A stretch of 13,106 nucleotides of DNA from Prevotella sp. (GCA_022511055.1 JAFLSH010000050.1:1-13106); one strand, 5' to 3'; positions 5,377-13,070 are shown, counted from the stretch's first letter. Translations and numbers: made by a program. Notes: generated from the letters alone by a model not told the origin.

Positions 5377-6726
5377 CTATACAATACCGAACTGGTGCAT
5401 CAGTATGAGCAAGATGCAGAACGGCACCACGTAACGGACACTGAACAAGTAGGCACGGAAAACCGCACTGGGCAATGTGCCCCAGTTGGTAAACTCTTCC
5501 TCAACGAGCCGCGGCGAGACCCGCCAGCCAATCAGCAGGCTTGTCAGCAGCGCCCCCATGGGCAGCATGACCTGCGCCGTAATCATGTCGCAGAAGTCCA
5601 TGAGCGACTGCCCCAAGAGGCTGAACTGGGAATTGCCCACCGACAGCGAGCAGAACACGCAGATGATGCCGCACACCACGGTCAGAATCCAGGCGGCATG
5701 GCTGCGCTTCATGTTCAGCTCTTCGTGGAAGAAGGCCGTGCCAATCTCGTGCATGGAAATGGTCGAGGTAAGGGCGGCAAACACCAACAGCGCATAGAAC
5801 AGAATGGAGATGACATAGCCTACCTGCGGTGCAGAGGCAAAAGCCTGCTGGAACACGTTGGGCAGCGTGATGAAAATGAGCGAGGGGCCAGAGTCTGGGT
5901 TGACACCCACGGAGAAAGCCGCCGGGAATATCATCAAGCCGGCCAAGATGGCTATCACCGTGTCGAGCAGGGCTATCTGCGTGGCCGAGCCGAGCAGATT
6001 GGTATCGCGCTTGAAGTAGCTGGCGTAGGTGCAAAGGCAGGCCGTGCCCAACGACAGCGAGAAAAACGCCTGCCCCAGCGCCTCAAGCACCACATCGGCG
6101 TTGACCTTCGAGAAATCGGGGAAGAGCAGAAACCTGATACCCTTCATGGCACCGGGCAGCGAGCAAGAGGCCACCACAATGACCACCAGCAGCACTAACA
6201 ACAGCGGCATCAGCAGCTTCGCCGCCCGCTCTATGCCGCGCTGCACACCGCGGACAATGATAAGATGGGTTATCAGGATAAAGACCACGCCCAAGACCGC
6301 CGGCCTCACGGGGTCTGCGGAGAAAGTCTGGAAATAACTGGTCACGAAAGCGGCATCACCCTTCAGCTGGCCCAACACGGAGACACCCAGATACTGCAAG
6401 CACCAGCCCGCCACCACGGCATAGAAGCCCAGGATGATGGTAGACGTGATAATGCCCAGCACCCCGACAAATCCCCAGCCGCGGCGGCCGGAAATCTTGG
6501 TGTAGGCCCGCGCGGCATTGGTCTGCGAATGCCGCCCCACGATAAACTCGCTGACCATGCCGGGAATGCCCAGCAGCAAGATGCAGGCAAAGTAAATCAA
6601 GATGAAGGCGGCCCCGCCGTTCTGGCCAGCCATGAACGGAAAACGCCACACGTTGCCCAGCCCCACCGCCGAGCCGGCCGTGGCCAGCACAATGCCCAAC
6701 TTTGAGCCGAAACTACCTCTTTCCAT
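5377..6726 (-). CDS. Na+-dependent symporter, SNF (LeuT-fold) family, copy 1
   Basis: A 449-residue inner-membrane protein of the neurotransmitter:sodium symporter family, which couples Na+ entry to uptake of amino acids or related amines. The TM1 signature is complete (ATAGSAVGLGNVWRFP, 15-30). TM6 carries FFSLSLGTACLCTYASYF (221-238), with the unwound SLG segment that contacts substrate. TM8 has AALTS (317-321), aligning with the second Na+ site of LeuT. An Asp in TM7 (D255) may replace the chloride role seen in eukaryotic homologues; that is inference. Substrate cannot be read from sequence; amino acid is the safest guess. The ATG at 6726 lies 31 bases after the stop of copy 2 and there is no -7 box between, so it is probably co-transcribed. 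It shares well over half its residues with copy 2, including one identical 36-residue block (261-296). Confidence 0.93.
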   Translation of the reverse strand: MERGSFGSKLGIVLATAGSAVGLGNVWRFPFMAGQNGGAAFILIYFACILLLGIPGMVSEFIVGRHSQTNAARAYTKISGRRGWGFVGVLGIITSTIILGFYAVVAGWCLQYLGVSVLGQLKGDAAFVTSYFQTFSADPVRPAVLGVVFILITHLIIVRGVQRGIERAAKLLMPLLLVLLVVIVVASCSLPGAMKGIRFLLFPDFSKVNADVVLEALGQAFFSLSLGTACLCTYASYFKRDTNLLGSATQIALLDTVIAILAGLMIFPAAFSVGVNPDSGPSLIFITLPNVFQQAFASAPQVGYVISILFYALLVFAALTSTISMHEIGTAFFHEELNMKRSHAAWILTVVCGIICVFCSLSVGNSQFSLLGQSLMDFCDMITAQVMLPMGALLTSLLIGWRVSPRLVEEEFTNWGTLPSAVFRAYLFSVRYVVPFCILLILMHQFGIV

Positions 6727-6757
6727 ATCGTAATTTTCTCATTTTCAGTTATTCATT

Positions 6758-8119
6758 TCAGATTAGCCCCAGCTGATGCAGGAAAATGAAGAGGATGCAA
6801 AGCGGGCAGACATACTTCACCAGGAACAGATAGAGATGGAAGAAGCGCCCCCGCAGCGTACCCCAGTTAGTAAACTCATCCCTTACCAACTTGTGCGGCA
6901 CAAACCAGCCGAGGAAAATGCAGGTCAGGAAGCCGACAAGGGGCAAGAATATCTGACCTGTAATGAAGTCAAACCAGTCGAACAGCGAGCGCCCGCCAAA
7001 TGTCAGCGCACCGCTCGGCCCTAACGACAGCGAGCAGAACAGGCCGATGACCGCCGTGGCGCCAGTCACCATGATGGCAGCCCGCTTGCGGGTAACGGCC
7101 AACTCTTCCTGAAGGAATGCCGTTGACACCTCATGCAGTGACATGAGCGAAGTCAGCGCGGCCAGTGACAGCAGCATGAAAAACAGCAGCGAAATGACAT
7201 AGCCCAGCACGGGCATCTGGCCAAAAGCCTGCTGGAACACGTTTGGCAGCGTAATAAAGATGAGCGAGGGGCCGGAATCGGGGTTGACACCCACGGAGAA
7301 GGCCGCCGGGAATATCATCAGGCCGGCCAAGACAGCCACCATTGAGTCTATCACGCCTATCTGAACGGCCGACTTGACCAGGTTGGTCTGTTTCGAGAAA
7401 TACGAAGCATAGGTGCAGAGACAGCCCATGGCTATGGACAGCGAATAGAACGACTGGCCCAGCGCCCCCAAGAACACATCGCCGTTAATCATTGCCCAGT
7501 CAGGCTTGAGCAGAAACTCTATGCCCTTCTCCGCGCCGGGCAGCATGCAGGAAGCCCCCACGATAATCAGCAACAGGAAGAACAGCGTGGGCATCAGCAC
7601 CTTCGAGGCGCGCTCGATGCCGTTGCGCACACCATGCTCGATAATCAGGAACGTGATGACCAGCATGATGAGAGTCCAGAAAACAGGCTTCACCGGGTCG
7701 CCTGAAAACTCGGCGAAGTAAGTCTTGAAATAGTCCGGGTTGCCCTGCAGCTGCCCTACCAGTGAGGCCCACACATATTGCAGACACCACCCAGACACCA
7801 CCGCATAGTAGCCCATGATGAGAAAGCCTGTCAGCACCCCCATGAAGCCGATAATCGACCACGGCGAGCCGCCTGACAGCTTGTGGTAGGCGCGCGCCGT
7901 GTTCGACCGCGCATGGCGGCCGATGATAAACTCGCTAATCATGCAGGGAATGCCCAACAGCAGCACGCACACCGCGTAAATCAGCAGAAACACCGCGCCG
8001 CCGTTCTCGCCTGTCATGTAAGGAAACCGCCACACGTTGCCCAGGCCGACTGCCGAGCCCGCCGTAGCCAGTATTACGCCCAACTTACTACCGAAATTGA
8101 CTCTTTCTAACGTTGCCAT
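6758..8119 (-). CDS. Na+-dependent symporter, SNF (LeuT-fold) family, copy 2
   Basis: A 453-residue paralogue of the transporter downstream of it and first gene of the operon. It has the same family marks: ATAGSAVGLGNVWRFP (18-33), YSLSIAMGCLCTYASYF in TM6 (225-241), D258 in TM7, and AALTS in TM8 (320-324). The TM6 substrate segment reads SLSIAMG, against SLSLGTA in copy 1. This is the most obvious difference at the putative binding site, so the two may carry different substrates. About eleven to twelve hydrophobic segments are visible. The ATG at 8119 is preferred over two ATGs a little upstream that are out of frame. It is expressed from a promoter overlapping that of the divergent VanZ-like gene. 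Confidence 0.93.
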   Translation of the reverse strand: MATLERVNFGSKLGVILATAGSAVGLGNVWRFPYMTGENGGAVFLLIYAVCVLLLGIPCMISEFIIGRHARSNTARAYHKLSGGSPWSIIGFMGVLTGFLIMGYYAVVSGWCLQYVWASLVGQLQGNPDYFKTYFAEFSGDPVKPVFWTLIMLVITFLIIEHGVRNGIERASKVLMPTLFFLLLIIVGASCMLPGAEKGIEFLLKPDWAMINGDVFLGALGQSFYSLSIAMGCLCTYASYFSKQTNLVKSAVQIGVIDSMVAVLAGLMIFPAAFSVGVNPDSGPSLIFITLPNVFQQAFGQMPVLGYVISLLFFMLLSLAALTSLMSLHEVSTAFLQEELAVTRKRAAIMVTGATAVIGLFCSLSLGPSGALTFGGRSLFDWFDFITGQIFLPLVGFLTCIFLGWFVPHKLVRDEFTNWGTLRGRFFHLYLFLVKYVCPLCILFIFLHQLGLI

Positions 8120-8141
8120 TTTGAATATTCTTCATAAAACA

Positions 8142-8174
8142 TTTGCAAAAGTATAAAATTTTTCTTACTTTTGC
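8142..8174. promoter_or_regulatory. Overlapping divergent promoters (SNF operon / VanZ-like gene)
   Basis: Minus strand: TACTTTTG (8153-8146) serves the transporter operon. Plus strand: TACTTTTG (8166-8173) serves the VanZ-like gene, with TTTG at 8142-8145 as its -33 element at 20-base spacing. The plus -33 thus abuts the minus -7 box. GCAAAAGTA at 8145-8153 and TACTTTTGC at 8166-8174 form a perfect 9-bp inverted repeat around 12 bases. The two promoters probably compete for polymerase. Confidence 0.7.
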
Positions 8175-8202
8175 ATCAAAACCAGAAGTAAAAAAACAGA
8201 AA

Positions 8203-8622
8203 ATGTATCAATTTGCAAAGAAATATCCCCTTTCCGTGTGTTGTCTTGCCCTGATATGGGTACTTTCGCTCGTTCCCTTCTTCCCGGAAACGCCGCTCGA
8301 TGATGTTGAGTTCATCGACAAGTGGGTACACATTGCCATGTACGGCGGCACCGGCCTTGTGCTGTGGGGCGAATACCTGCGCCTTCACCCCACCCCTGAC
8401 TATCGCAAGCTCTTCATCTGGGCCTTCTGTGCCCTTATTGCCATGAGCGGTCTGCTCGAACTGCTACAGGAATACTGCACCTTCGGCCACCGCAACGGCG
8501 ACTGGCTCGACCTGCTGGCCAACGCCACCGGCGTGGCCTTGGCAGCCATTATCGGGTTAGTGGCAGCCCTTGTGCGCAGCCGCATCTCCAAAGTGCGGGG
8601 CAAAAAGACAAGCCCCCGATGA
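8203..8622 (+). CDS. VanZ-like family small membrane protein
   Basis: A 139-residue protein of the VanZ-like family, with about four hydrophobic segments (roughly 9-26, 42-58, 69-88, 102-124). It shows the family pattern DKWVHIAMYGGTGLVLWGEY (39-58), an acidic SGLLELLQE helix (82-90) and HRNGDWLDLLANATG (96-110). The name comes from a teicoplanin-resistance accessory protein; chromosomal homologues are mostly uncharacterised, so resistance should not be inferred. The frame is open back to 8143, but the ATG at 8203 is chosen because the -7 box ends at 8173 and the earlier in-frame start would lie upstream of transcription. The stop codon lies inside the left arm of a terminator hairpin. Confidence 0.85.
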   Translation: MYQFAKKYPLSVCCLALIWVLSLVPFFPETPLDDVEFIDKWVHIAMYGGTGLVLWGEYLRLHPTPDYRKLFIWAFCALIAMSGLLELLQEYCTFGHRNGDWLDLLANATGVALAAIIGLVAALVRSRISKVRGKKTSPR

Positions 8623-8647
8623 CCTTCAGCAGTCATCGGGGGCTTGT
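8608..8647. terminator. Convergent hairpin terminator
   Basis: A perfect 16-bp stem pairs 8608-8623 with 8632-8647 around an eight-base loop. On the minus strand the stem is followed by a CTTTTTG run, so it is best suited to terminate the leftward receiver/ATP-grasp gene ending at 8677. On the plus strand the T tract is poor. The hairpin includes the stop codon of the VanZ-like gene (8620-8622), so a ribosome at that stop would sit on the stem. Confidence 0.8.
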
Positions 8648-8676
8648 TGCCTGGCCGGCAGAGGCTTCAGTGCCAT

Positions 8677-11600
8677 TCAGCCCTCGGCCTCGGGCAGCAT
8701 GACAACGCCCAGCTGCTTCTTGCCATCCATCATGATGCTGAGCGGAGCGGCGAAGCGGACATGGCGCACGTACTCGGTCTCTTCGACGGCGGGCATGGCA
8801 TCGAGAATATCCTGACGGAAAATGCCATCGCCGGTGTAGGTGTTGATGGTGAAATAGCCAACGCCGAATGAGGTGAGATTCTGAAAGAAGTGAGTGCCCT
8901 GCGAAGGGTCTACGTGGTAGTTCTTCAGCCCCGACTCCACAATGACGCGGGCGGCCGAGATGTGCGGCCACTTCACGGGAATGCCCAGCCAGTAGTCGCT
9001 GGAGCCCCAGCGGCCGGGCCCGACAAGCACGTAGTTACGGCCTTCATCCAGGAACTTTCGGTTGATGCGCTCTATGTGCGAGGCAATAGTCGGGTTGTTC
9101 GCCGCCGTGAAGTCATCGCCCACCTTGACGTAGACCACATCGACCACATCTTCGCTGACCCCGTGCCCCAACGAGTTGGCCGACTTTAGCAGGCACTGCT
9201 CATCTGGAATCTGGGAGAGGTCACGGTCGAGCATCTGCTTCGAGTCGACAATGGGGCGTATCTGCAACAGATACAGCTCGCCGCTCCTGTCAGCGTTGAG
9301 GTTGCAGGCAAACTCTATCTCGACCGGGCGGCGCATCTCTTCCGCACCGTATTTCTGCGCCATCTGCAACAGCTCCGGCAGCGGGAAGATGCCCTGCTGC
9401 AAGACCCCGCAGAAGGAGATGACCTTGCGCCCGCCCTCATAGATGCCATCACGGATTACCTGGTCAATGGGGTCGAAGGTTGAGGCGATATAGGTCAGCG
9501 CCCCATCCTGGTCGGCCTGCTTGACACGCAGCTTCTTGATGTTAAACCCGTCATCTACCTTGAAGTCATCGCCGACATGGCTCATGTCAAGGGCGTAGAA
9601 GCGGGTCTGCGTGTCGCGCAGCGCGGTTTCCATCTCCGAAGTCTGCAACACCTGGGTGGGATGGTAGGGCGAGACGCGCAGGGTCTGCCCGCCATCGACG
9701 ATATACTTGCCCAGGCCGAGCGCCAGCGAGGCGATGCCTTCCTCGGCCGTCTCATCGCCGATGGGGTAATAGTTCAGCGAGCGGAGAACGCCCGAGAACG
9801 TGGGGTAGTAAAGGTCGCCGTACTGCTTGCCCACCACTTCTTGCAGGATAACGGCCATCTTCTCCTGGTCGATGACGTTCTGGGTGGCCAGCATGTAGGC
9901 TTTCGAGTCGCGGTAGTAGACCGAGGCATAGACACCCTTGATGGCACAGGCCAGCATGCGCAGCATCTCATACTTGTCTTCCAGGTAGGGAATCATGTAG
10001 GTAGAGTAGATGCCGGCAAAGGGCTGATAGTGAGAGTCTTCGAGCAGCGAGCTGGAGCGCACGGCGATGGGCGACTTCACCGCCTCGAAGAAGGTGAAGA
10101 AGTCGGCTATCAGCGAGTCGGGCAGCTGGGCGCGGAGGAAGTGGCGCAAGATTTCCTCGTCAGGGGCATCGGAGAGGGCTATGGGGTAGAGGTTGTTCTT
10201 CTCCATGAACTCATCGAAGAGGTCTGTGCAAAGCACCACCGTCTTCGGGATGCTCACCTTTGCGTTCTCAAACTGATTCAGCTCGGGGTGGCGCTTGATG
10301 ACACGGTCGAGAAAGGCCAGGCCGCGGCCCTTGCCGCCCAGCGAGCCTTCGCCGATGCGGGCGAAGTGGGCATAGCGGTCGAACTTCAGGCGGTCGAACA
10401 CGGCCACGACACCGATGTTCTTCATGCGGCGGTACTGCACAATGGCATCGAAGATAATCTGCCGGTGCGCATCGACATCTTGCAGCTTGTGCCACGTGAC
10501 GTTACGCAAGAACTGCGACACGGGGAATATGGCGCGCGCGCAGAGCCAGCGGCTCATGTGGTTGCGCGAGATGTGGTAGAGCATGGAGTCGTTGGGAATC
10601 TTGAAGATGTTGTCTTGCAGCTCCTTCAGCGAGGAGATGCGCATGACCTCTTCCTTTGTCTCCGGGTTGCGGAAGATGAAGTCGCCGAAGCCCATGTGTT
10701 CTTCCATCAGGTGGTGCAGGTCGACGTTCATCTTCGTTGAGTTCTTGTCTATGAAGTGGAAGCCTTCGGCCTTGGCCTTGTCACGGTTCTCGGTCTCCTT
10801 CGAGTCGAGTATCAGCGGCACGTACTCATCGCGCTGCCTGATTTTCCTGAGCAGCTTCAGGCCGGCCTCCGGGTCGCCTTCCTCAACGTGGCTGAGGCGG
10901 CCGGGCACCGACTTCATGGGGAAGCGCGTATCGCTGATGACACCGAGCGTGTTCTCGTGGTATTTCTCGTAGAGCTGCATGGCCTCTTCATAGTTCGTGG
11001 CCAGCACCACCTTCGGCCGGCCGCGCTTGCGCTGGGCGGCGGCGTGCGGGTTCAGCGCCTCGGTCGAGAAGCGCTTCGACTGCGCCAGGATGTAGCTGTA
11101 GAGGTTGGGCAGCACCGAGGAGTAGAAGCGGATGTTATCCTCGACCAGCAGAATCATCTGCACACCGGCTTCGTTAATGTCGTGTTCGATGTTCATCTTG
11201 TCCTCTATCAGCTTGATGATGGACAGGATGAGGTTGGTGTTGCCGAGCCAGCAGAACACGTAGTCGAACACCGACATGTCTTCGTTCTCAATGCGCTTGG
11301 TGATGCCGTGCGAGAACGGGGTCAGCACCACGCAGGGCATCGAGGGGTGGGTCGCCTTCACCTCGCGCGCCACGGCAAAGGCATCGTTATCGGCATTGCC
11401 CGGCATGCAGATGACCAGGTCAATGTCTGTGGTGCGGAGAACTTCGTTGGCCGCCTCGGTGGTAGACACCTGCGTGAACGTGGGCGGGTAGCGCAGCCCC
11501 AGCTCCATGTACTCATCGAAGATTTTCTCGTCAACCCGCCCGTCATCTTCGAGCATGAAGGCATCGTAGGGGTTGGCCACTATCAGCACGTTGAAGATGC

Positions 11601-11682
11601 GCCGGGTCATCAGGTTGACAAACGACACATCTTTCAGGTAGAACTTGTTCCACTCCTGTGGTATCTTGCTTACTTCTTCCAT
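8677..11682 (-). CDS. Two-receiver + PEP-synthase-type ATP-grasp protein, 1001 residues
   Basis: Residues 28-163 form a receiver-like fold with a degenerate active site: NPYD where the acidic pair should be and ICMPG in place of the phospho-Asp strand. Residues 175-325 form a second receiver that looks intact: acidic pair E181-D182, acceptor D251 in SDTRFP with Pro at +4, S294 and K313. Residues about 440-815 are a PPDK/PEPS N-terminal ATP-grasp domain, with GGKGRGL (449-455), IAVRSSSLLED (539-549), QEKMAVILQEVV (606-617) and EIEF...LQIRP (788-810). The last 165 residues carry GPGRWGSSD (888-896) and DPSQGTHFFQNLTS (925-938). There is no recognisable C-terminal PEP-binding barrel, so ordinary PEP synthase activity is unlikely even though such proteins are often given that name. 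The start at 11682 (MEEVSKIPQEW) fits the family and lies just after a promoter box; the frame is open further upstream to 11775. It appears monocistronic. Reaction and substrate are unknown. Confidence 0.85.
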   Translation of the reverse strand: MEEVSKIPQEWNKFYLKDVSFVNLMTRRIFNVLIVANPYDAFMLEDDGRVDEKIFDEYMELGLRYPPTFTQVSTTEAANEVLRTTDIDLVICMPGNADNDAFAVAREVKATHPSMPCVVLTPFSHGITKRIENEDMSVFDYVFCWLGNTNLILSIIKLIEDKMNIEHDINEAGVQMILLVEDNIRFYSSVLPNLYSYILAQSKRFSTEALNPHAAAQRKRGRPKVVLATNYEEAMQLYEKYHENTLGVISDTRFPMKSVPGRLSHVEEGDPEAGLKLLRKIRQRDEYVPLILDSKETENRDKAKAEGFHFIDKNSTKMNVDLHHLMEEHMGFGDFIFRNPETKEEVMRISSLKELQDNIFKIPNDSMLYHISRNHMSRWLCARAIFPVSQFLRNVTWHKLQDVDAHRQIIFDAIVQYRRMKNIGVVAVFDRLKFDRYAHFARIGEGSLGGKGRGLAFLDRVIKRHPELNQFENAKVSIPKTVVLCTDLFDEFMEKNNLYPIALSDAPDEEILRHFLRAQLPDSLIADFFTFFEAVKSPIAVRSSSLLEDSHYQPFAGIYSTYMIPYLEDKYEMLRMLACAIKGVYASVYYRDSKAYMLATQNVIDQEKMAVILQEVVGKQYGDLYYPTFSGVLRSLNYYPIGDETAEEGIASLALGLGKYIVDGGQTLRVSPYHPTQVLQTSEMETALRDTQTRFYALDMSHVGDDFKVDDGFNIKKLRVKQADQDGALTYIASTFDPIDQVIRDGIYEGGRKVISFCGVLQQGIFPLPELLQMAQKYGAEEMRRPVEIEFACNLNADRSGELYLLQIRPIVDSKQMLDRDLSQIPDEQCLLKSANSLGHGVSEDVVDVVYVKVGDDFTAANNPTIASHIERINRKFLDEGRNYVLVGPGRWGSSDYWLGIPVKWPHISAARVIVESGLKNYHVDPSQGTHFFQNLTSFGVGYFTINTYTGDGIFRQDILDAMPAVEETEYVRHVRFAAPLSIMMDGKKQLGVVMLPEAEG

Positions 11683-11690
11683 ATCTGCTG

Positions 11691-11698
11691 CAAAATTA
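11691..11698 (-). promoter_or_regulatory. -7 box of the receiver/ATP-grasp gene
   Basis: On the minus strand TAATTTTG (11698-11691) matches TAnnTTTG and is followed by CAGCAGAT and then the ATG at 11682. TTG at 11717-11715 is a possible -33, spaced 16 bases, which is short. The short distance to the ATG implies an almost leaderless mRNA and argues against starts further upstream. Confidence 0.6.
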
Positions 11699-11728
11699 CA
11701 AATAATATTCCAAACAACGGCATTTTCC

Positions 11729-11764
11729 CCGCAGTTTCTGCGGCAGCGCCGCGGGCCGGCGGCG
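11729..11764. other. Two adjacent GC-rich hairpins in the divergent intergenic region
   Basis: CCGCAG-TTT-CTGCGG at 11729-11743 is a perfect 6-bp stem with a three-base loop. CGCCGC at 11747-11752 can pair with GCGGCG at 11759-11764. They stand out in an otherwise mixed 198-base gap between the receiver/ATP-grasp gene and the alcohol dehydrogenase gene. Neither is followed by a T run on the plus strand, so terminator function is unlikely. They could be an operator or a structure behind either promoter. A weak box TACTTTTC at 11818-11825 is the only promoter-like candidate for the dehydrogenase. Confidence 0.35.
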
Positions 11765-11880
11765 GCACAGGGCACGCCCGCGTGTTAAGGTTTCGTAATT
11801 CTTCGGGGCGCGCACTTTACTTTTCGGGCGCGGAGGTGTCAAAGAAATCAGTAAACCACTAAGCTAATTGAAAAGAAAAC

Positions 11881-13068
11881 ATGAAAGATTTCAACTACTA
11901 TGCACCCACGGAAGTGGTGTTCGGAAAAGAGTCGGAGGCACAGGTGGCCTCACTGGTCAGGAAATATGGCGGCACGAAGGTGCTGGTACACTACGGCGGG
12001 CAGAGCGCCGTGCGCTCGGGCCTGCTCGACAAGATGTGCGCCCTGCTGCGCGAGGGCGGCGTTGAGCTGACGATGCTGGGCGGCGTAGTGCCCAACCCGC
12101 GCCTGTCGCTGGTACACGAGGGCATCGGCCTGTGCCGCCGCGAGGGCGTGGACTTCATACTGGCCGTGGGCGGCGGCAGCGTGATTGACTCTGCCAAGGC
12201 CATTGCCCTGGGCGTGGCCAACCCCGACAAGGAGGTGTGGGACTTCTATCTGGGCAAGGACAGCCCCGCCGCCGCCCTGCCCGTAGCCTCGGTGCTGACC
12301 ATTCCCGCCGCAGGCAGCGAGATGAGCGAGTCGACGGTCATCACCAACGAGGAGGGCGACGTGAAATTAGGCTACTCAAACGACATACTGCGCCCGCGGT
12401 TTGCCATCATGAATCCCTGCCGCACCTTCACGCTCCCGCCCTACCAGACGGCGGCCGGCGTGACCGACATGATGATGCACACCATGGAGCGATACTTCAC
12501 CAAAGACGACGACATGGACCTGACCACCGACTTGGCCGAGGCCGTGCTGCGCCGCATGAAGTCGGCCGTGTTCGACGTGCTGAAAGACCCCGAGGACTAT
12601 CGCAGCCGCGCACAGATTATGTGGGGCGGCAGCGTGGCGCACTGGGGGCTGACGGGCTGCGGCGTAGACGAGGACTGGGCTACCCACCAGCTGGAACACG
12701 AGCTGAGCGGCATGTTCGACGTGACCCACGGCGCAGGGCTGGCCGCCGTATGGCCCAGCTGGGCGCGCTACACCATGCACGAAAACCTGAGCCGCTTTGT
12801 GCGCTTCGCGGTCAACGTGATGGATGTGCCCAACGACTTCAGCGACCCCGAGGCTACGGCCCTGAAGGGCATCGAGGCCATGGAGCGCTTCTACCACGCC
12901 ATCGGCATGCCCACGAACATCCGCGAACTCATCGGCCGCGACATCACCGACGACGAAATCAAGGAGATGACACGCAAGTGCAGCCGCGACTACAAGGCGA
13001 CCTGCGGCGGACTGAAGGTGCTGAAGGCCGAGGACATGGAGAACATCTACAAAATGGCACGCGGATAA
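11881..13068 (+). CDS. Iron-containing alcohol dehydrogenase (YqhD/butanol dehydrogenase type)
   Basis: A 395-residue cytosolic group III alcohol dehydrogenase that reduces aldehydes to alcohols, probably with NADPH. The N-terminal half holds the nucleotide motif GGGSVIDSAKAIA (97-109) and PAAGSEMSESTVI (142-154). The C-terminal helical domain holds the metal ligands D196, H200, H269 and H283 (contexts GVTDMMMH, WATHQLEHEL, VTHGAG). Their spacing (4, 69, 14) is exactly that of E. coli YqhD as I recall it (D194, H198, H267, H281), and the length is close. Likely roles are aldehyde detoxification or fermentative alcohol formation; the physiological substrate cannot be read here. The ATG at 11881 gives the family N-terminus FNYYAPTEVVFGK. 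A purine-rich GAAAAGAAAAC precedes it. No partner gene is visible before the window ends. Confidence 0.94.
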   Translation: MKDFNYYAPTEVVFGKESEAQVASLVRKYGGTKVLVHYGGQSAVRSGLLDKMCALLREGGVELTMLGGVVPNPRLSLVHEGIGLCRREGVDFILAVGGGSVIDSAKAIALGVANPDKEVWDFYLGKDSPAAALPVASVLTIPAAGSEMSESTVITNEEGDVKLGYSNDILRPRFAIMNPCRTFTLPPYQTAAGVTDMMMHTMERYFTKDDDMDLTTDLAEAVLRRMKSAVFDVLKDPEDYRSRAQIMWGGSVAHWGLTGCGVDEDWATHQLEHELSGMFDVTHGAGLAAVWPSWARYTMHENLSRFVRFAVNVMDVPNDFSDPEATALKGIEAMERFYHAIGMPTNIRELIGRDITDDEIKEMTRKCSRDYKATCGGLKVLKAEDMENIYKMARG

Positions 13069-13070
13069 GC

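Noticed and set aside
8100..8143. Short upstream frames (11 and 15 codons) overlapping the start of transporter copy 2 on the minus strand
   Set aside because: Two out-of-frame ATGs follow the -7 box closely, but the peptides show no pattern and AT-rich leaders produce such frames by chance.
8143..8202. Upstream in-frame start for the VanZ-like protein
   Set aside because: It would lie upstream of, and across, the -7 box at 8166-8173, so it would not be in the transcript. The extra residues are Lys-rich with no family match.
8203..8622. VanZ-like gene as a glycopeptide-resistance determinant
   Set aside because: The family is broad and chromosomal members are common; no vanA/vanH/vanX-type neighbours are present.
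11683..11775. N-terminal extension of the receiver/ATP-grasp protein by 31 residues
   Set aside because: The frame is open, but the extension is Arg/Cys-rich, spans the -7 box and the GC hairpins, and is not part of the family N-terminus as I recall it. The ATG at 11682 is preferred.
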